From assembly GCA_032718475.1 (NCBI GenBank), contig JAUCBJ010006465.1, forward strand, positions 1 through 35,714: a DNA stretch of 35,714 nucleotides. The letters are read 5' to 3'. Below the pieces are notes generated by a model. The model had not been told where the DNA came from, ran no database searches, and saw only the letters and a list, made by a program, of their open reading frames with translations. Origin of the DNA: Nemertoderma westbladi. Taxonomy: Eukaryota > Xenacoelomorpha > Nemertodermatida > Nemertodermatidae. Of this stretch, positions 1-13,300 are shown one piece after another. A program made the translations under genes and the position numbers. Numbering within the stretch: the stretch's first letter is position 1; each line of letters starts with the position of its first letter.

Positions 1-825
1 TAATTCAAAAACTCGAACACTACGGTATTCGTGGGACGCCTTTGGATTGGTTCAGGAGCTACCTAACAGATCGTCAGCAAAAAGTGCTATTTAAATCGAC
101 CCTATCACATTCTAGTACAGTAACTTGTGGCGTTCCCCAAGGGTCTATTCTTGGACCGGTACTATTTCTGATTTATATTAATGATATTACTGAATGTTCA
201 TCCATTCTAAATTTTGTTCTTTTTGCCGATGACACGAATATTTTCCACTCAGGATCTGTCTTAAATATACTCATTGATCAACTTAACAGCGAATTACTTA
301 ATATATATAAATGGCTTGCAACAAATAAACTATCCCTAAATTTAGATAAAACTAAGTTTATAATAATTTCTACTAAACAATACAGCTGGGCAAACAAACA
401 CATTTTGATTAACGGAAACTTAATCGAAAAAGTAAATGAAATAAAATTTCTAAGTTTTCTAAAATTTCTAAAGTAGTGACTTAAAATGGAACAAGCATAT
501 TCAATACATACAACTAAAAATAGCTAAAAATGTGGGAATTCTTGATAAACTTAAACATTTCATCCCGTACAAAATTCGCCTGACATTATACCACACACTG
601 ATCCGCCCATATCTCACATTCGCACTTACGATATGGGGCAATGGTGCCAGTTCAAATAGTACAGCTACAAATTCATTACTTATTTTACAAAAAAGGGCAA
701 ATTCGCTACATTCACAACATTCAATACCACACAGAGGAACTCATGAAAACCCAGAACGAATTAACATTATCTAATATATATAAATATCAATGTTTTCTTT
801 TCATGTACAAATATATTAAGCTTAA
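1..825 (+). pseudogene. 3' part of a non-LTR (LINE) retrotransposon reverse transcriptase, decayed
   Basis: This is the reverse transcriptase of a Jockey/CR1-like non-LTR retrotransposon, cut by the left window edge. The frame at 42-476 shows the palm motifs: VPQGSILGP (RT block 4), then FADDT with the catalytic Asp pair, then LNLDKTKF. A short rearrangement near 450-480, with a duplicated tttctaa, breaks the frame. Reading resumes about 483 (DLKWNKHI, then the thumb segment with LYHTLIRPYL and ILQKRA) and shifts again near 700 into a third frame that ends in NIYKYQCFLFMYKY. This order of blocks is usual for the RT C-terminus in the family. No apurinic endonuclease or ORF1 is visible because the 5' part lies outside the window. 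The copy is dead; poly(A) at the tail is not clear. The clade assignment is by eye. Confidence 0.85.
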
Positions 826-1354
826 ATAAAAATAGAAATAACAGACGAATTGATACATTGCTAATTATTTACAACGTGGCTTGTGTGGTAAGGTATAGGA
901 CATGATCAGATGCATTGATTTCAGATGATATGAATCTGATATTTCAAACAATAACTAAACTAAAAGTATATCGTAATGAACTATGATTTAATAAAGTCTG
1001 TCTGCAGTCTGTACTGTCTGTGCATAGAAAGTTTATTTTGGAAAATATATTTATGTGGGCCCTCATAAAGCCACGAACAATCATGTCAGTTAACCATTCC
1101 TATATTACATCAGCAACACACAGGATAGGATAAACATTTTTGCATTTGACGTTGTTTAGGTTGGTGTACAAAGTAATGTGTGGGGGGAGGGGATAGATTC
1201 GGTGGCACAATGACAAGCGTACAATGACACGCGGGATGTAGGCTAATGATAACCTTAACAGAAGGTACTACTAAATAAGGAAAATTAATAAAGTGATGCG
1301 TTTCGTGATTTAAATCGACTTCTCCAAGATGAATTTCTAACTTAATCCAAATTA
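826..1354. other. Intergenic stretch, nothing recognised
   Basis: AT-rich sequence between the LINE tail and the first piggyBac-like repeat. A short minus-strand open frame at 1361-1110 has no family features and looks like chance. Confidence 0.5.
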
Positions 1355-2159
1355 GCACCAAATGTCGTGCCCATCACCAAAAAGTACAAGTTTGCGATGT
1401 CGAGTGCTGTTTTTATTGATTCCATCGGATTCAGGACCCTCATAAACCCGTATATCGCAAGAAACAAGATGATACTATCTACTCATCAATTTGCTTATTT
1501 TCCAAAATTTGGTGCTGGCACAACAATTTTCACTCACCGGCGAAAAATACAAGTTTGAAAACTCTTATGAAATTTTTACTGATTCCATTGAGTTCAGAAC
1601 CCTCACAAACCCGTATAACGCAAGAAACAAGATGGCACAATCAATTGATATATTTGATGGTTTTCAAAATTTGGTGCTAGCACCACATTTTGCACCCACT
1701 TCCGAAAAATACAAGTTTGAGATGTCTAGTTCGATAATTATATATTCCATTGAATTCAGAACAGCCATAAACCTCTAAAACGTAAGAAATAAATTGTCAC
1801 AAGCAATTTTATCTATTGAATGGATTTTCAAAATTTTGTGCTATTTATTTTGAATTCCATCCAATTTCTAACTCTAAAAAACCGGTGTAAATCAAAAATA
1901 GAGATGTTACAATTCATATTCAATGAAATTTAATTTTCAAAAAACGTCTCAAAAAAAGTGCCATAAGTACGGTTAAAAAATGGTGCTCTAACTCGTAAAC
2001 TACACAATATTTTTGAAAACGGTATTCACTACTAGGAAGACAACAGATTTTTAGGAAAAGTCATAAAATTTCAGATGCCCAACTGCGTTTGTTTCAGAAT
2101 TATAATAAAGAAACCACGGGGAAGGTCATATTGACCCCACCCCTCCGGGTTTAATAGGG
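1355..2159 (+). mobile_element. piggyBac-like non-autonomous element, copy 1 (5' truncated)
   Basis: This is one of three interspersed copies of the same repeat. It lacks the 5' end and starts inside an internal unit at AGCACCAAATGTCG. It keeps the 3' end: a GGTCATATTGACC subterminal palindrome, then CCGGGTTTAATAGGG followed directly by TTAA at 2160-2163. The reverse complement of this end (TTAACCCTATTA, then CCGG) matches the 5' end of copy 3, so the element has short terminal inverted repeats starting CCC and sits on TTAA, the piggyBac signature. The body consists of about 163-bp degenerate tandem units with GGTGCTAGCACC palindromes. No transposase is visible, so it would need one in trans. 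The superfamily call is inferred from the ends only. Confidence 0.65.
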
Positions 2160-2163
2160 TTAA

Positions 2164-4014
2164 TCCGGCACTGGGGTAGAAGCTATTGTAAGTAGATGTA
2201 TCAAAGGATATGTCATCTGCAAAGTACATGTAACCAATAATGATACCCTGGAGCTAACTGAACTGTTATTGGGTAACCGTGCTAAGCAAATGCCCTGATT
2301 GACTGATTACTAGGGCTGCTGGTAAATTACTTTATTACAGTGACTGATTCCCAATTCCAACCACCTCGACTTCTCCTATGACAAATTTGTAAAAAAAGGT
2401 TATAAAAGTTTTGTTTGAAAAAAATATTAGAATTTGTTAACCTATTTATTTAATTGCACAAGTTTACAAGTTATTAATACTAGAACACCATTTCAAACGC
2501 AAGGAAATAAAAAAAACACAAAAATATCAGTGTTTCTCGGTTCATATTATAAAATACTGATGGGTGAGTGCTGGGGCTTTATGTGACGTTCTCAGTACAT
2601 CGGTGGTTCTAATTAATAACTTATTATATAATGTGACAATGGCGACAAGTTGCCATCTCACTCACCCCATGCCTTGTAAAGGCTTAACCCAATTATTTTA
2701 TTTTACAATGACAATAATATTACTTAGTCTTGAGTTCAATTGTTGCGACTATAGAGTTAATATCAGGACCTAAATATATTTACCAAATTTACATTGAAAA
2801 AAACATTTCTCGGATGTCATGGGTCAATCCCAGCATGGGGTCCAGGGCAGTTTTCAAATCGGTACGAATGATTTTAAGGAACTAGCCACTAGGCAGGGCG
2901 TATCTCTGCCTTTACTGGTAGCCACACATGAGTACTGGAATTTCCTCTGGGGGGGGACCGCAAATGAAATCATTATTTACATTTATAAACGGTACAGTAT
3001 AACAATGTAAATATTATATTATTCTATTAAATTTTTTACATACACTTTATTTATAAGTATGTTACAGGGCATAAGTATAACAATAACACTATGGCACTCC
3101 ATGTTAATTAAAGTTCAATATAATTATTGTTCACACATATTGTTCGCAATTTGCTTTGTTTAGGATAAATTGAAACTAAAACCCTCGGCATCCCAGCACC
3201 ATCCTCTGAACATCAGTCCACTTCTCCACTTTACCCTCGAACCACGAAGGCAAAGGGAGGCCCCACGGCTTACCGCGAATTGGACCCTGGTACGGACCCA
3301 ACCCATCGTGGTACTGAAGGGCTTACACCACGACCGGTGCAGTCTGTCCGCTAGGATGTGGAGAAAGTGGATCGCTAGCGGTGCCAGAACTGCGTCGCAG
3401 GAAGAGACGAATGGCGAGAAGTAACCACGCCGAGCTGAGGCGGCATCCTCATAGAGGAGAGCCTTCAGCCGATTCGAGGACAGACTAGGGGAGCGGCCCA
3501 CGTAAGAACCGGTGTCAATGTTTAATAACCGCAATAGGATACAGGAAATAGGCTGTATGAAATAGGTTTGTGCGTAATCCCTGGCCTAACAGCTGAAGTA
3601 AATTTACTTTAGTTTACTCCACAATACCTGGTCATGCTCTCTCAGTTGACTGAGAGCGAAAACTCGCTGCCCACTTGGAAAGAGTGCCTCAACTTAGGTA
3701 TGGGATTCACACCCTTGTTGTGGTGGAGGATCAGGGGGGATGGGATTCCCACACCAAAACCATCCTTGAGTAAAGCTGCAGACGAGCTTAAACCATGGCA
3801 TTCCTGTGTCCGACTAAGTCAAGTACCTATTCCAGTGCTTGTCTGTGTCCTTGTGGAGTGGGAATGGGAATGCTGCAATGTGGCTCTGCAGAAGCCCAGT
3901 TTTTATGGTTGGTTACTTACATGGTGATCAATACTTTACACACATCACATCTTCAATAGATGTTTTATGGTTATAAATGAATTATTGATGAATATGGGTT
4001 ATTAATAGTGTAGA
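2164..4014. other. Intergenic stretch; GC-richer patch at about 3160-3540
   Basis: No supported gene. A patch from about 3160 to 3540 is clearly richer in G+C than its surroundings and is open in several frames on both strands. None of those translations shows a recognisable domain. A second mixed patch at 3634-3927 has a short palindrome (CTCAGTTGACTGAG) and near-repeats of ATGGGATTC. Both could be pieces of unclassified repeats. The stretch ends at the 3' UTR of the minus-strand transporter gene. Confidence 0.4.
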
Positions 4015-4020
4015 TTTATT
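4015..4020 (-). terminator. Poly(A) signal of the MFS transporter gene
   Basis: AATAAA on the minus strand, about 190 nt downstream of the transporter stop codon (4212-4214). It is the first canonical signal after the last exon, so the 3' UTR probably ends near 3995. Confidence 0.55.
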
Positions 4021-4211
4021 TAAGTAGTTTCAAAAACAAGTGCGATAAAGTTCAAAATGAAACCTGGTTATACTCAAACACGTGTCACCTTTTCAAGACT
4101 AATTGTGATCCGCCTATGTATCAGGTCGCGTTGAAAAGCCAACTACCAGTGTTGATTAAAATACAATGTTGTTCTGTTCAATGTGCCGGTTTTGGAGGAG
4201 TTAACACATCA

Positions 4212-4366
4212 TTACTTGTCTTCTTTCGTTTGGGAAGAGTTTTTTGCTAACAGTGTCCGAATTTCAGATGTGTCATTCCTGTAGTAAAGTTGTCCTTCTC
4301 TGTTATCAAAATCATAAACTTGTTCTTCCAATTGCTTTTCTGGGAACATCATCGCAATAAAAAATC
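4212..4366 (-). CDS. MFS transporter gene, last coding exon
   Basis: The acceptor is TTTCAG before GATTTTTTATTG; the first two bases complete a split Gly codon. The exon encodes the end of helix 12 (FFIAMMF) and a 40-residue hydrophilic, acidic-basic cytosolic tail ending in KEDK and TAA. 155 nt. Confidence 0.85.
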
Positions 4367-7300
4367 CTGAAAGATAATATTTACATATACAGGAAGCAGT
4401 AGGCATACTAAGTACGAAAGTGATACAAAGTAGAACATTGTACAGTATATCACTTAACTGAATTCGTCCTTTTGTGTACTTAGAATGACTATAATTTTAT
4501 ATACCATGATGACCCTTACCTATTGTAGTTATACATCCAACAAAAATGTATAACCCAGACCACCCCAAGGACTCGGCTAATGGTGTGGATAGGGCTGTCA
4601 TCAGGAGAGAAACAACAGCTTGGTTGGTGAACAACAGCCCATAGTTAGCTGCAGCATACTTAACACCAAAATACCTGTAAACGGTTATCAAAGTATATAT
4701 AAATAGTGTACACCTAGGTATGATGTACTAGTTTACGAATTTGATACAATAATGTATAAGAACACAACATGAACTCACTGAGTAACAGCTGATGGAAACA
4801 AAGAAAAACAACCTGAGAATGTTCCATGAATTACAACAATCCATATTAAGAACATTGCCTTGCCTCCAAATACGGTAGCTGGTAGAGTCAGTACAAATGC
4901 AGCTAGAATTCCACTAATTGTACACATAATTATCTTGTATGAAAAAACATCGGCCATATAACCCCAAAATGTGCGCCCGAAGCAATTAGCTATAGATGCG
5001 ATAGATCCAACAATTTGTAGGAAATGATCATCGTCAATAAATGTTTGTCCGAATGTCTAGAAATATGAAATAAAAAATAAAAATCAATAATGTTAATTAC
5101 TATCTTATTCCAAAATTTTAAGGAATATTTGAAACCATACATATTTATGTCACACTCGCTTGGCTCAATATTCCAGCACTATGACATTTTCACCAAACAA
5201 AAACTATTAGCCTGCATGCATTTCGAAAAAAAATGTTTCAACCTTAATTGCTCATTTAAGCATAAACATGACCGCATCTTAATCTATTTCAATGTCCTGT
5301 AACAATTATGCATTACCCTATTAGTACCGGGCTATAATTGCTACTTGTATTTTTCGGCGTAATTTGTCAAATTTTGGTGCTAGCACCAAATTTCGTACCC
5401 ATCACCAAAAAGTACAAGATTGCGAAGTCCAGTGCTGTTTTTATTGATTTCATCTGTTTCAGGACCCTCATAAACCCATATAACGCAAGAAACAAGATGA
5501 TACTATCTACTGATAAATTTGCTTATTTTCCAAAATTTTGGTGCTGGCACAACAAATTTCACCGACCGTCGAAAAATACAAGTTTGAAAGCTCTTATGAA
5601 ATTTTTACTGATTCCATTGAATTCAGAACCCTCACAAACCCGTATAACGCAAGAAACAAGGTGACACAATCAATTGATATATTTGATGGTTTTCAAAATT
5701 TGGTGCTAGCACCACATTTTGCACCCACTTCTGAAAAATACAAGTTTGAGATGTTTAGTTTGATAATTATATATTCCATTGAATTCAAAACAAAAAATCA
5801 TCACACAAAATCAGTTCATAAATTGTCATAAGCAATTTTATCTATTGAATGGATTTTCAACCACCTACAACACCACCAACAACCTAGCACCAAAATTTGC
5901 AAACAGCACCGAAAAATACAAGTTTGATACGCTTGATGCAACTCGTATATATTCCATCGAAACCAGAACCCCAGAAACCCCAATTGCGTAAAAAGCAAGT
6001 TTCTAACAATCAATCAATTTACAAAATTGACATATTTCAAAATTTGGTGCTGGCACCAAAATTAAATCTAAAATCGATGTAAATCTAAAATAGAGATGTT
6101 ACAATTCATATTTAATGAAATGTAATTTTCAAAAAAACGTCTCAAAAAAAGTGCCAAAAGTAGGGTTAAAAAATGGTGCTATGACTCGAAAACTACTCAA
6201 TATTTTTGAAAACGGTTTTCACTACTAGGAAGACAATAGATTTAAGGAAAAGTCATAAAATTTCAGATTCCCAACTGCGTTTGTTTCAGAATTATAATAA
6301 AAAACGATAGGATTTACGATAGATTTACGATAGGATAGCGCGGGATTAACCCAGTTATTGTGAGTATGGTTTATAGGATTTTAATTTTGGGCTTTTGCAT
6401 AAGCCAATAGTGATTTCCTACAACGAATGCAATATATGTTTTATATTTTACCTTATATAAGCTGGTAACAAACAATACAGCGACAGTAGTTGTAGCGGAG
6501 TTAACCCATAGGTTGTAAAAAGCTCGGTGTCGTAATAGTTCATAGGGTCTAAGTTCACCTTTAGACTCTGGTTGATCAAAAGATATTGGTACCGACAAGT
6601 CTGCGACTAATTGATTTGCCTGCGAATATAAATCACTTGCTGATATATGATCATTCTTTAGATAAATATACTATCATACTCCTACTTCAACAGATGAATG
6701 CATACTGTATGTTAGACATCATTTTCATCAAAAACTTTTAAAAATAACAGTATACAATTCACTGTATACTCCACTCCGAGTCCACCAAACATCTAAAACG
6801 GTCTAAGTACGATCTTGCAACCTGCAGCAACCCACTAAATTTATTGCGCCGAATTTGTAATCGGATGATTATACGGTTCATTTCCATCGCCAATTTTCAC
6901 ATTTGATGGCTTCCAAATTAATTTTCTCTTGTTTGCTTGTCTTTTTGATGGACAGATCGAGAAGCACACACAGACACAATACCACCGAATTTTAAAACCC
7001 CTGATATCGGAAATGATATCTCCGGAATAGGAAAACCCCTGTAGGATATTCTTTAGGCAGATAATGTCATTTTCACTTTTTTGACGGACAGACAGACAGC
7101 CATATCTCGAGAAGAAAAAGAGATCTTGCTACCGATGTAGATAAATTTGAGGGATTTAAATGTTATTAAAAGCATGGCACATTAAATTCAATAGAAGTTA
7201 ACAATAAAAGCAATTAAACTTAAAATAAGATATTAAGATTTATGTTCTAGGTGTCTAGATCCCATCCAGTTAAACTGGGATAACTTTATTGGAAGTAACA

Positions 7301-10300
7301 ACAGGAACAGTGTGAATGGCATCAGGGACTCACTATTTCATTGAAGACCACATGAAGATGAAACGCAAGTCCACTGTAAAGTTTCTACTATGTAGAATCT
7401 TTACTACATATATGCCCGTCGAGATACCTTCACATTGGCGTTGTGGCATTAATATCATCCATGAGTAATAGAACATCTACGAGTACTGTAGTAACATTAT
7501 GAAAACTTGTAGGAAAGGCGCGCGTGTAGGTCCTCATATATAGTTAGACAGTCGTGTACTACTGAAGGAATTCCCAAATGAATGATTAACCCGCACTCCA
7601 ATATGGAATCCTTAAATACAGGGTGACAGGGACGCAGGCCAGGTACATAGGTGGATATGCACCGACTTTAAGTTTAAACGTTGGACATCAATTAGTGTTT
7701 ATCTACTGAATCACTGATCCTCAAAATGGAGAATACAAACCTTGGTTGGGTCTTTGGATTGGAATGGGGCCCAGGCGATGTCACAGTGACAAACATTGTC
7801 GATTTACAAGGAAGATTCTATATAAACTAAAGCCATCGGCTCGATTACAGATTCTGGGGCATTCCAGGGGATATTTTGCGAAACTATACGACAACGGAAT
7901 TCCAGTTGCCGATGAAGGTTCCGACGAGTACCGTATTCCGACCATAGCCAACAATGCAACAGTTTCCAACCAATGTTATGTAAAATATGCAGCAACAATT
8001 CTACCATTGCAGCATTGTTAGGTTTAACAAAACAATTCAAAATTAAAGTGAATAAGCAAAAACCGAGTGCTTTCGCCTGTCTGCCTGTAGTAAGCTTTAA
8101 TAACTAAAGCTTGACAAGTAAAAAGACGATCCACTAAATTAACCCTTTAACGCCGGCATACAGGCTTTTCCCGTTGATGACATGCGCGGCAGACGGGCAC
8201 CGCCCGTCACTCTTCTATGCTTTGCTATAGTAATTTGTTATGGCGCCGGTTTTCAACGCAGTCCATTCCCATATAGCCGGCAGACATGCAGGCCGTATCT
8301 AAGTATATAATTAGCCTATGAATCAGCTCCAACTGATTTAGCATCTGAGTTTATAGTGTTTACATTGGGTATAATATAACAAAGAATAGTTACATTGTTC
8401 CCAATTCACTGCTTTCCTCAACACAGTTAACAGTAATGTTGCAAAGATTTGTAAAGCTTAATAAATTAATTTAAATCAACCCACCATGCTGAAATATTTG
8501 TCACATGCATAACATACACATTACTATATTATAATATATTATATTTATATTTCCATTTCTTATAATAATAACGGTAAAACAAGGCCAAACTGGTGATAGA
8601 AGTTAAATATCTGTTTTTATTATACCTTTAGTAGTAGGCTAACATTAGTACAAAGACATTTTGAAAAAACTTTTGAAAAAACTTTTTTTAGGTTTTAAAT
8701 TTCCAGGGTTTTGACAAATTTTCAAAAAAAAATTACTATAGTCGGTTTTCAATGCAGAAAGTTTTTATTAAGTTTATTTTATATATTTATTATATTTTAT
8801 AGTGTTGACTTAAAATATTATAACAGAACTACACAGTACTGACCTTTTCAGTTTCAGAAGTATCAAACAACAAGATCACCCCAATAAGTTGCATTGCAAT
8901 GTAGGTGGCGCCCAATACCAGGAATATACTGGGGACATTGTCCAGCACAGCAGGTTGACTAAAATATCTAGTGAGGAATTAATATTATGAAAAATTATAA
9001 ATATTTTCAGGAAAAACATTTGAACTAATATCTATTGCAGTAATTACTACTATTAGCTATTATCCATTATTATAGACTAGGGGCCAATTAGTCTAGGGGA
9101 GCCTTTGTGAGGCGGTATAATTATATTAAGTTCAAATATAATTTGTACTGCTTCGCAAAGAGCATCCAGATTACGTGAAATGCAGTCATGCAAAACCTAA
9201 AGGGTATCCCTGACAAGTATTCCTTCAGGAGCCCTTAAATTTACTAGAATCACGATTTCCTGATTGGTTTTAAACCGGGTACCTAGCAACGCCATTAGCT
9301 GGTTTCAAAATGCCTAATTAATTGCCGGTAGCGGGGGCCTTTAAAAATACTGGAGTCACTATAGTGTTTATAGTTGTTATAAGGGCTCCTGAAATAGTTA
9401 CTCTAGTATTTTTGAGGGCCCCTGCTAAGTACATGCAATATGGCATTTTGAAAATAGCTGGTGGCGTTGCTAGGTACTCGGTTTAAAACCAATCAGGAAA
9501 TAGTGATTCTAGAAATTTTAAGGGCTCCTTATTCCTTCCAGCAGCAAGGTCAAATAATTTCCTTTTTTTCCATGAAATACAGTAACTAGGTAAATTATAA
9601 ATTACTAGCAACACAGGCGCGCTTATGCGCGCATACGGGTGCCAACTAACTATAGAATAATATGTTCACAGTAAATTATAAAAAAGGCCATTTTTCTAGC
9701 GCTGAAAATACCTAGAAAATTCCAAGCAAGAGTTTGTGTTGTATTCTGAGGGAAGGAGCTATTAGCTGGGTAAAATGTTTTTAGCGTAAGGTCAGAGAGT
9801 GATCCCACTCTATAACATGGCAATTCCTGAAATCCATTCAGCTGAATGGAACGATAGAGTAAACTAAAGTAAATTCACTTAACAATGTTCTAAAGGAGAG
9901 TCTGACAGAGAGTAATCTTAGCCGCTAAATGTCAATCAACTATAAAACATTTTGAATGCGACAGTGTGTAACCTGATACAGATAATAAGCAGTGAATTTT
10001 ATATTTCAAACAAAAATGTTATGGAGAATCATTATGAGGCTGAGTAAACATTCAGACTTATAAGCATACAGTATTAATGTTGGCCCAAAGATTTCTAAAC
10101 AAAACAATTATTATTATACGAGACTACAGTTCAATCAACAGTAGCCAACAACATATTGTGTAACTAACAGTTATTCAGCTTGCACACCACCTAACATAGC
10201 AGATTGAGTAACCTTATAAATCTTTCTATAATATGCATTGGGAAGAGTTATTCTGGTGAGACTGTAATAGCCAGCTAAACCAGTTAATGTTTGCTTCAAG

Positions 10301-13300
10301 TTCATTACACGTATATTGATTCTGGGTTACAACTAATAAGCAATCATTGAAAAATTCTCGCTAATTTTATTGATATTAATGAAAAGCAATCAAGTTCATT
10401 ACTCATATAGTCTTCTTGACCTTTATTAATAGCGCACACCGACGACTAATAATTGGGTGAAGTATGTTCTAGAGCAATGGATATTGAGCTCAATAGATCT
10501 CAAGATCTCACATATTCTTAATTATCTCGAGTATTAATTAATTAATTAAGGCGTAACTTTCCTATTACATGGCCGATACACATATAAACCAGCATACAAA
10601 GTCTTGTAGCAAACTACCATACCGGAGGCTTAGGTTTAGTCGGAGATACGGCTACGACAAAAATATATACATACATACATACAACATACATACAACATTG
10701 ACAATTGTAGATAGAAAATAGATATAAGATAGAAAGAAGATATGGTTGGCATGAATGATTAATATAAGATTTCACTAGGGATCCAAATTGGCCAACAAAT
10801 GTTATTAATAGGATAATTTTCAATCCATTCCAGGAGAGTTTGAAATTGGTGAAATAATAAATATCTCTTGGAACAAATATGCATATTTTTTGGAATAAAA
10901 AATAAATAAAATTGTATGTAGTGGATACCTACATACCAACCAAATAAATCCAACACTGATGGTTTTAGATCTACAAAACAGGTCACTTACTTAGTCTTTG
11001 GGTATAGTGAGTCTGGTATATCTGGGGATAAATTTTGAGGGTTGATGTAAACAGTTTGTACAAAGTTGAATCCAAAAGCCCCGAGACCAAATCCTCCAAC
11101 AACAATGCCACTGGCAAGTCCTTTGAAATTTGGAATCCACTTCATAGCTATAACTAAAGGCGTAGCATACGCGAATCCTGCTCCCAAACCAAATACAACT
11201 CCATAGGTGAACACAGTTAAGTAAAATGAAACCTTTATCGTAAGAGTAGTAGTCAATACGCCAAGGCTGAAAATATAATATTAGCAATATAAAGATAGAT
11301 GGGTTGAATGGAGGGAAGGGAGTGTGGGGTGGGGTGGGGAGGGGGGTGGGGGTGGGTGATTGTGGTCAAACTAAATTTGTCTGGGCATCCACACCACAGG
11401 GTGGTGAGCAAATGTGGTCTCTAATTTTGTAAAATATTATAGAAAAATGCTGACTTATTTTTATTGTGTGTGCAAAGTGGTACAAAAATTAAAAAACCAA
11501 ACCATAAGCATAAGCATAAGCAATTAAGCATAAGCATACTTAGGGTATCCCGATACTGGTATGACAGGCGCGTCCCTCCACCCGCATATTGCAACCGGGG
11601 GGAAAAATCCGCTGCCAAATTTTGGCCCACCAGGACCAAATCTGCTAGCAGATACGGTCCCTTCGCTCTTATTTTGTCCCCTTGAATCTAATCTAAACTA
11701 CCCTACCGACAAAAATAACTATAGAGGATTGACGATATCGTATTGATAATCGGACTTCCTTCAATAATTGGTGGAAAATGTAATAACTATAAAGAGAGCC
11801 TATCATCGGCATATAATGCTGGCTGATTCAGTACGTTAAACTATCAGTCACGATGGGATTTCTCGTAGGCTGATTTATATAAAAGGAAGGCGGACTTTTC
11901 TAAAAAAAAAACAATATAGTTACTAATCGAGGGATAGGAACAGGTTACAGAGGCAGGCTTTTCTAACCAAAACAATAAACGATATTGATACCAATGAGGG
12001 AAAGGAACAGGTTACAGAGGGAGGCTTTTCTAACCAAAACAATAAACGTTATTGTTACCAATGAGGGGAAAGGAACAGGTTACAGAGGAAGACTTTTTTA
12101 ACCAAAACAATAAACGATATATTTCCTGTAGTACTGTATTGGTATTGTATAGTCTGATAGAGTGTTCGTGCTTTCAGACCTTTTAGCAGTTTAACCTGCC
12201 AATTTTAATTGTCCTTTTGATTATGAATTGACTTTAGCCCTTACCAATTACCTGGTGTACAGAAGTTACATCTGCCAAAGCCAGTCCGTGCGCGGCGTAT
12301 GACCCACGGTGTGGGAGACTGGATTCGGGCTCCTTAGGAAGTATTGCGGTGTAAGCTACTTTGTATTATTCGATTGATCGCTACTATATAATCTCTGACA
12401 ACCATATTTACTTTCGGGGAAAAATTAACAGTTCCTTTAGGACGTGGCGCTTTAAGTATAAAAACAGAGTTATGACTTATACCAATCACAACTAGATGGC
12501 CGCAGAGTTTCGTAAATAGCGCATTCTTTAGGAGATGCTTTATTAACTTTCACACTACTTCACACGACTTCACACGACTTCACACGACTTTACACTACTT
12601 CACACTAATTTGCCGACCATCACTGAATTTGATCATATATAAGGAGGATTGCAACTGACACACGTAGGGATTATGAAATAGCATTTAATTCACACGAAAC
12701 CACTATAATTTAAGTCGCAGTTGCTACCGGTAGACTCTTTCTCCGCTTACCTCAGTAATCAATAAGATTGAGGGGGTTTATGATTATTTATCGGTATTCT
12801 CCAAATATAACATCCATTAATATAAACAATTAATACAATATAAAACAGCATTAAAACAGTGCGGTGGACAGTCAGTATGTGTTCAGTCATATGAGTTGAT
12901 GTGTGTCCAGAGAGTCCGGATAGAGTGGTCCAGGGAGTCCGGATAGTGTTACAATGTTAATAGATTTACGTTCCTATAACTAAAGCCATCAGGTGTTTTT
13001 TGGGCCAAAGTCTGAAACGACCGTACTTAGTACAGAATTCTGAGATGAATCTAATTCTCAGAAAAATAATAACAATAATGCATTGCGCTAGTTCTCAGGT
13101 AGGTCTCCGTTGGTATAACAGAGAAGATTGCTCTGATTGGCTGAATAAGCCAGGACAAAGTGATCTCCACGTACCCAAAGAATCAGCTGACAGATTTCGT
13201 CATCTTGGTTCTAATTTCTTTCCGACGCGTAGTTGAACAATTTTAGGGCTATTTTAGAGTATTCCGCGCATTGCGTGAAAAAGACTTGTTATGTCCGCAA

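Noticed and set aside
2160-2163. Treating the TTAA repeats as satellite DNA only
   Set aside because: Matching inverted ends at TTAA in copies 1 and 3 and the insertion into pol show transposition.
3160-3534. Overlapping frames of 84 and 124 codons in a GC-richer patch
   Set aside because: No recognisable domain on either strand; open frames are expected in GC-rich DNA of this length.
13000-13236. 78-codon frame in both LTRs (also 28948-29184), nearly identical
   Set aside because: Identity follows from LTR homology; it is antisense to the element and has no family features.
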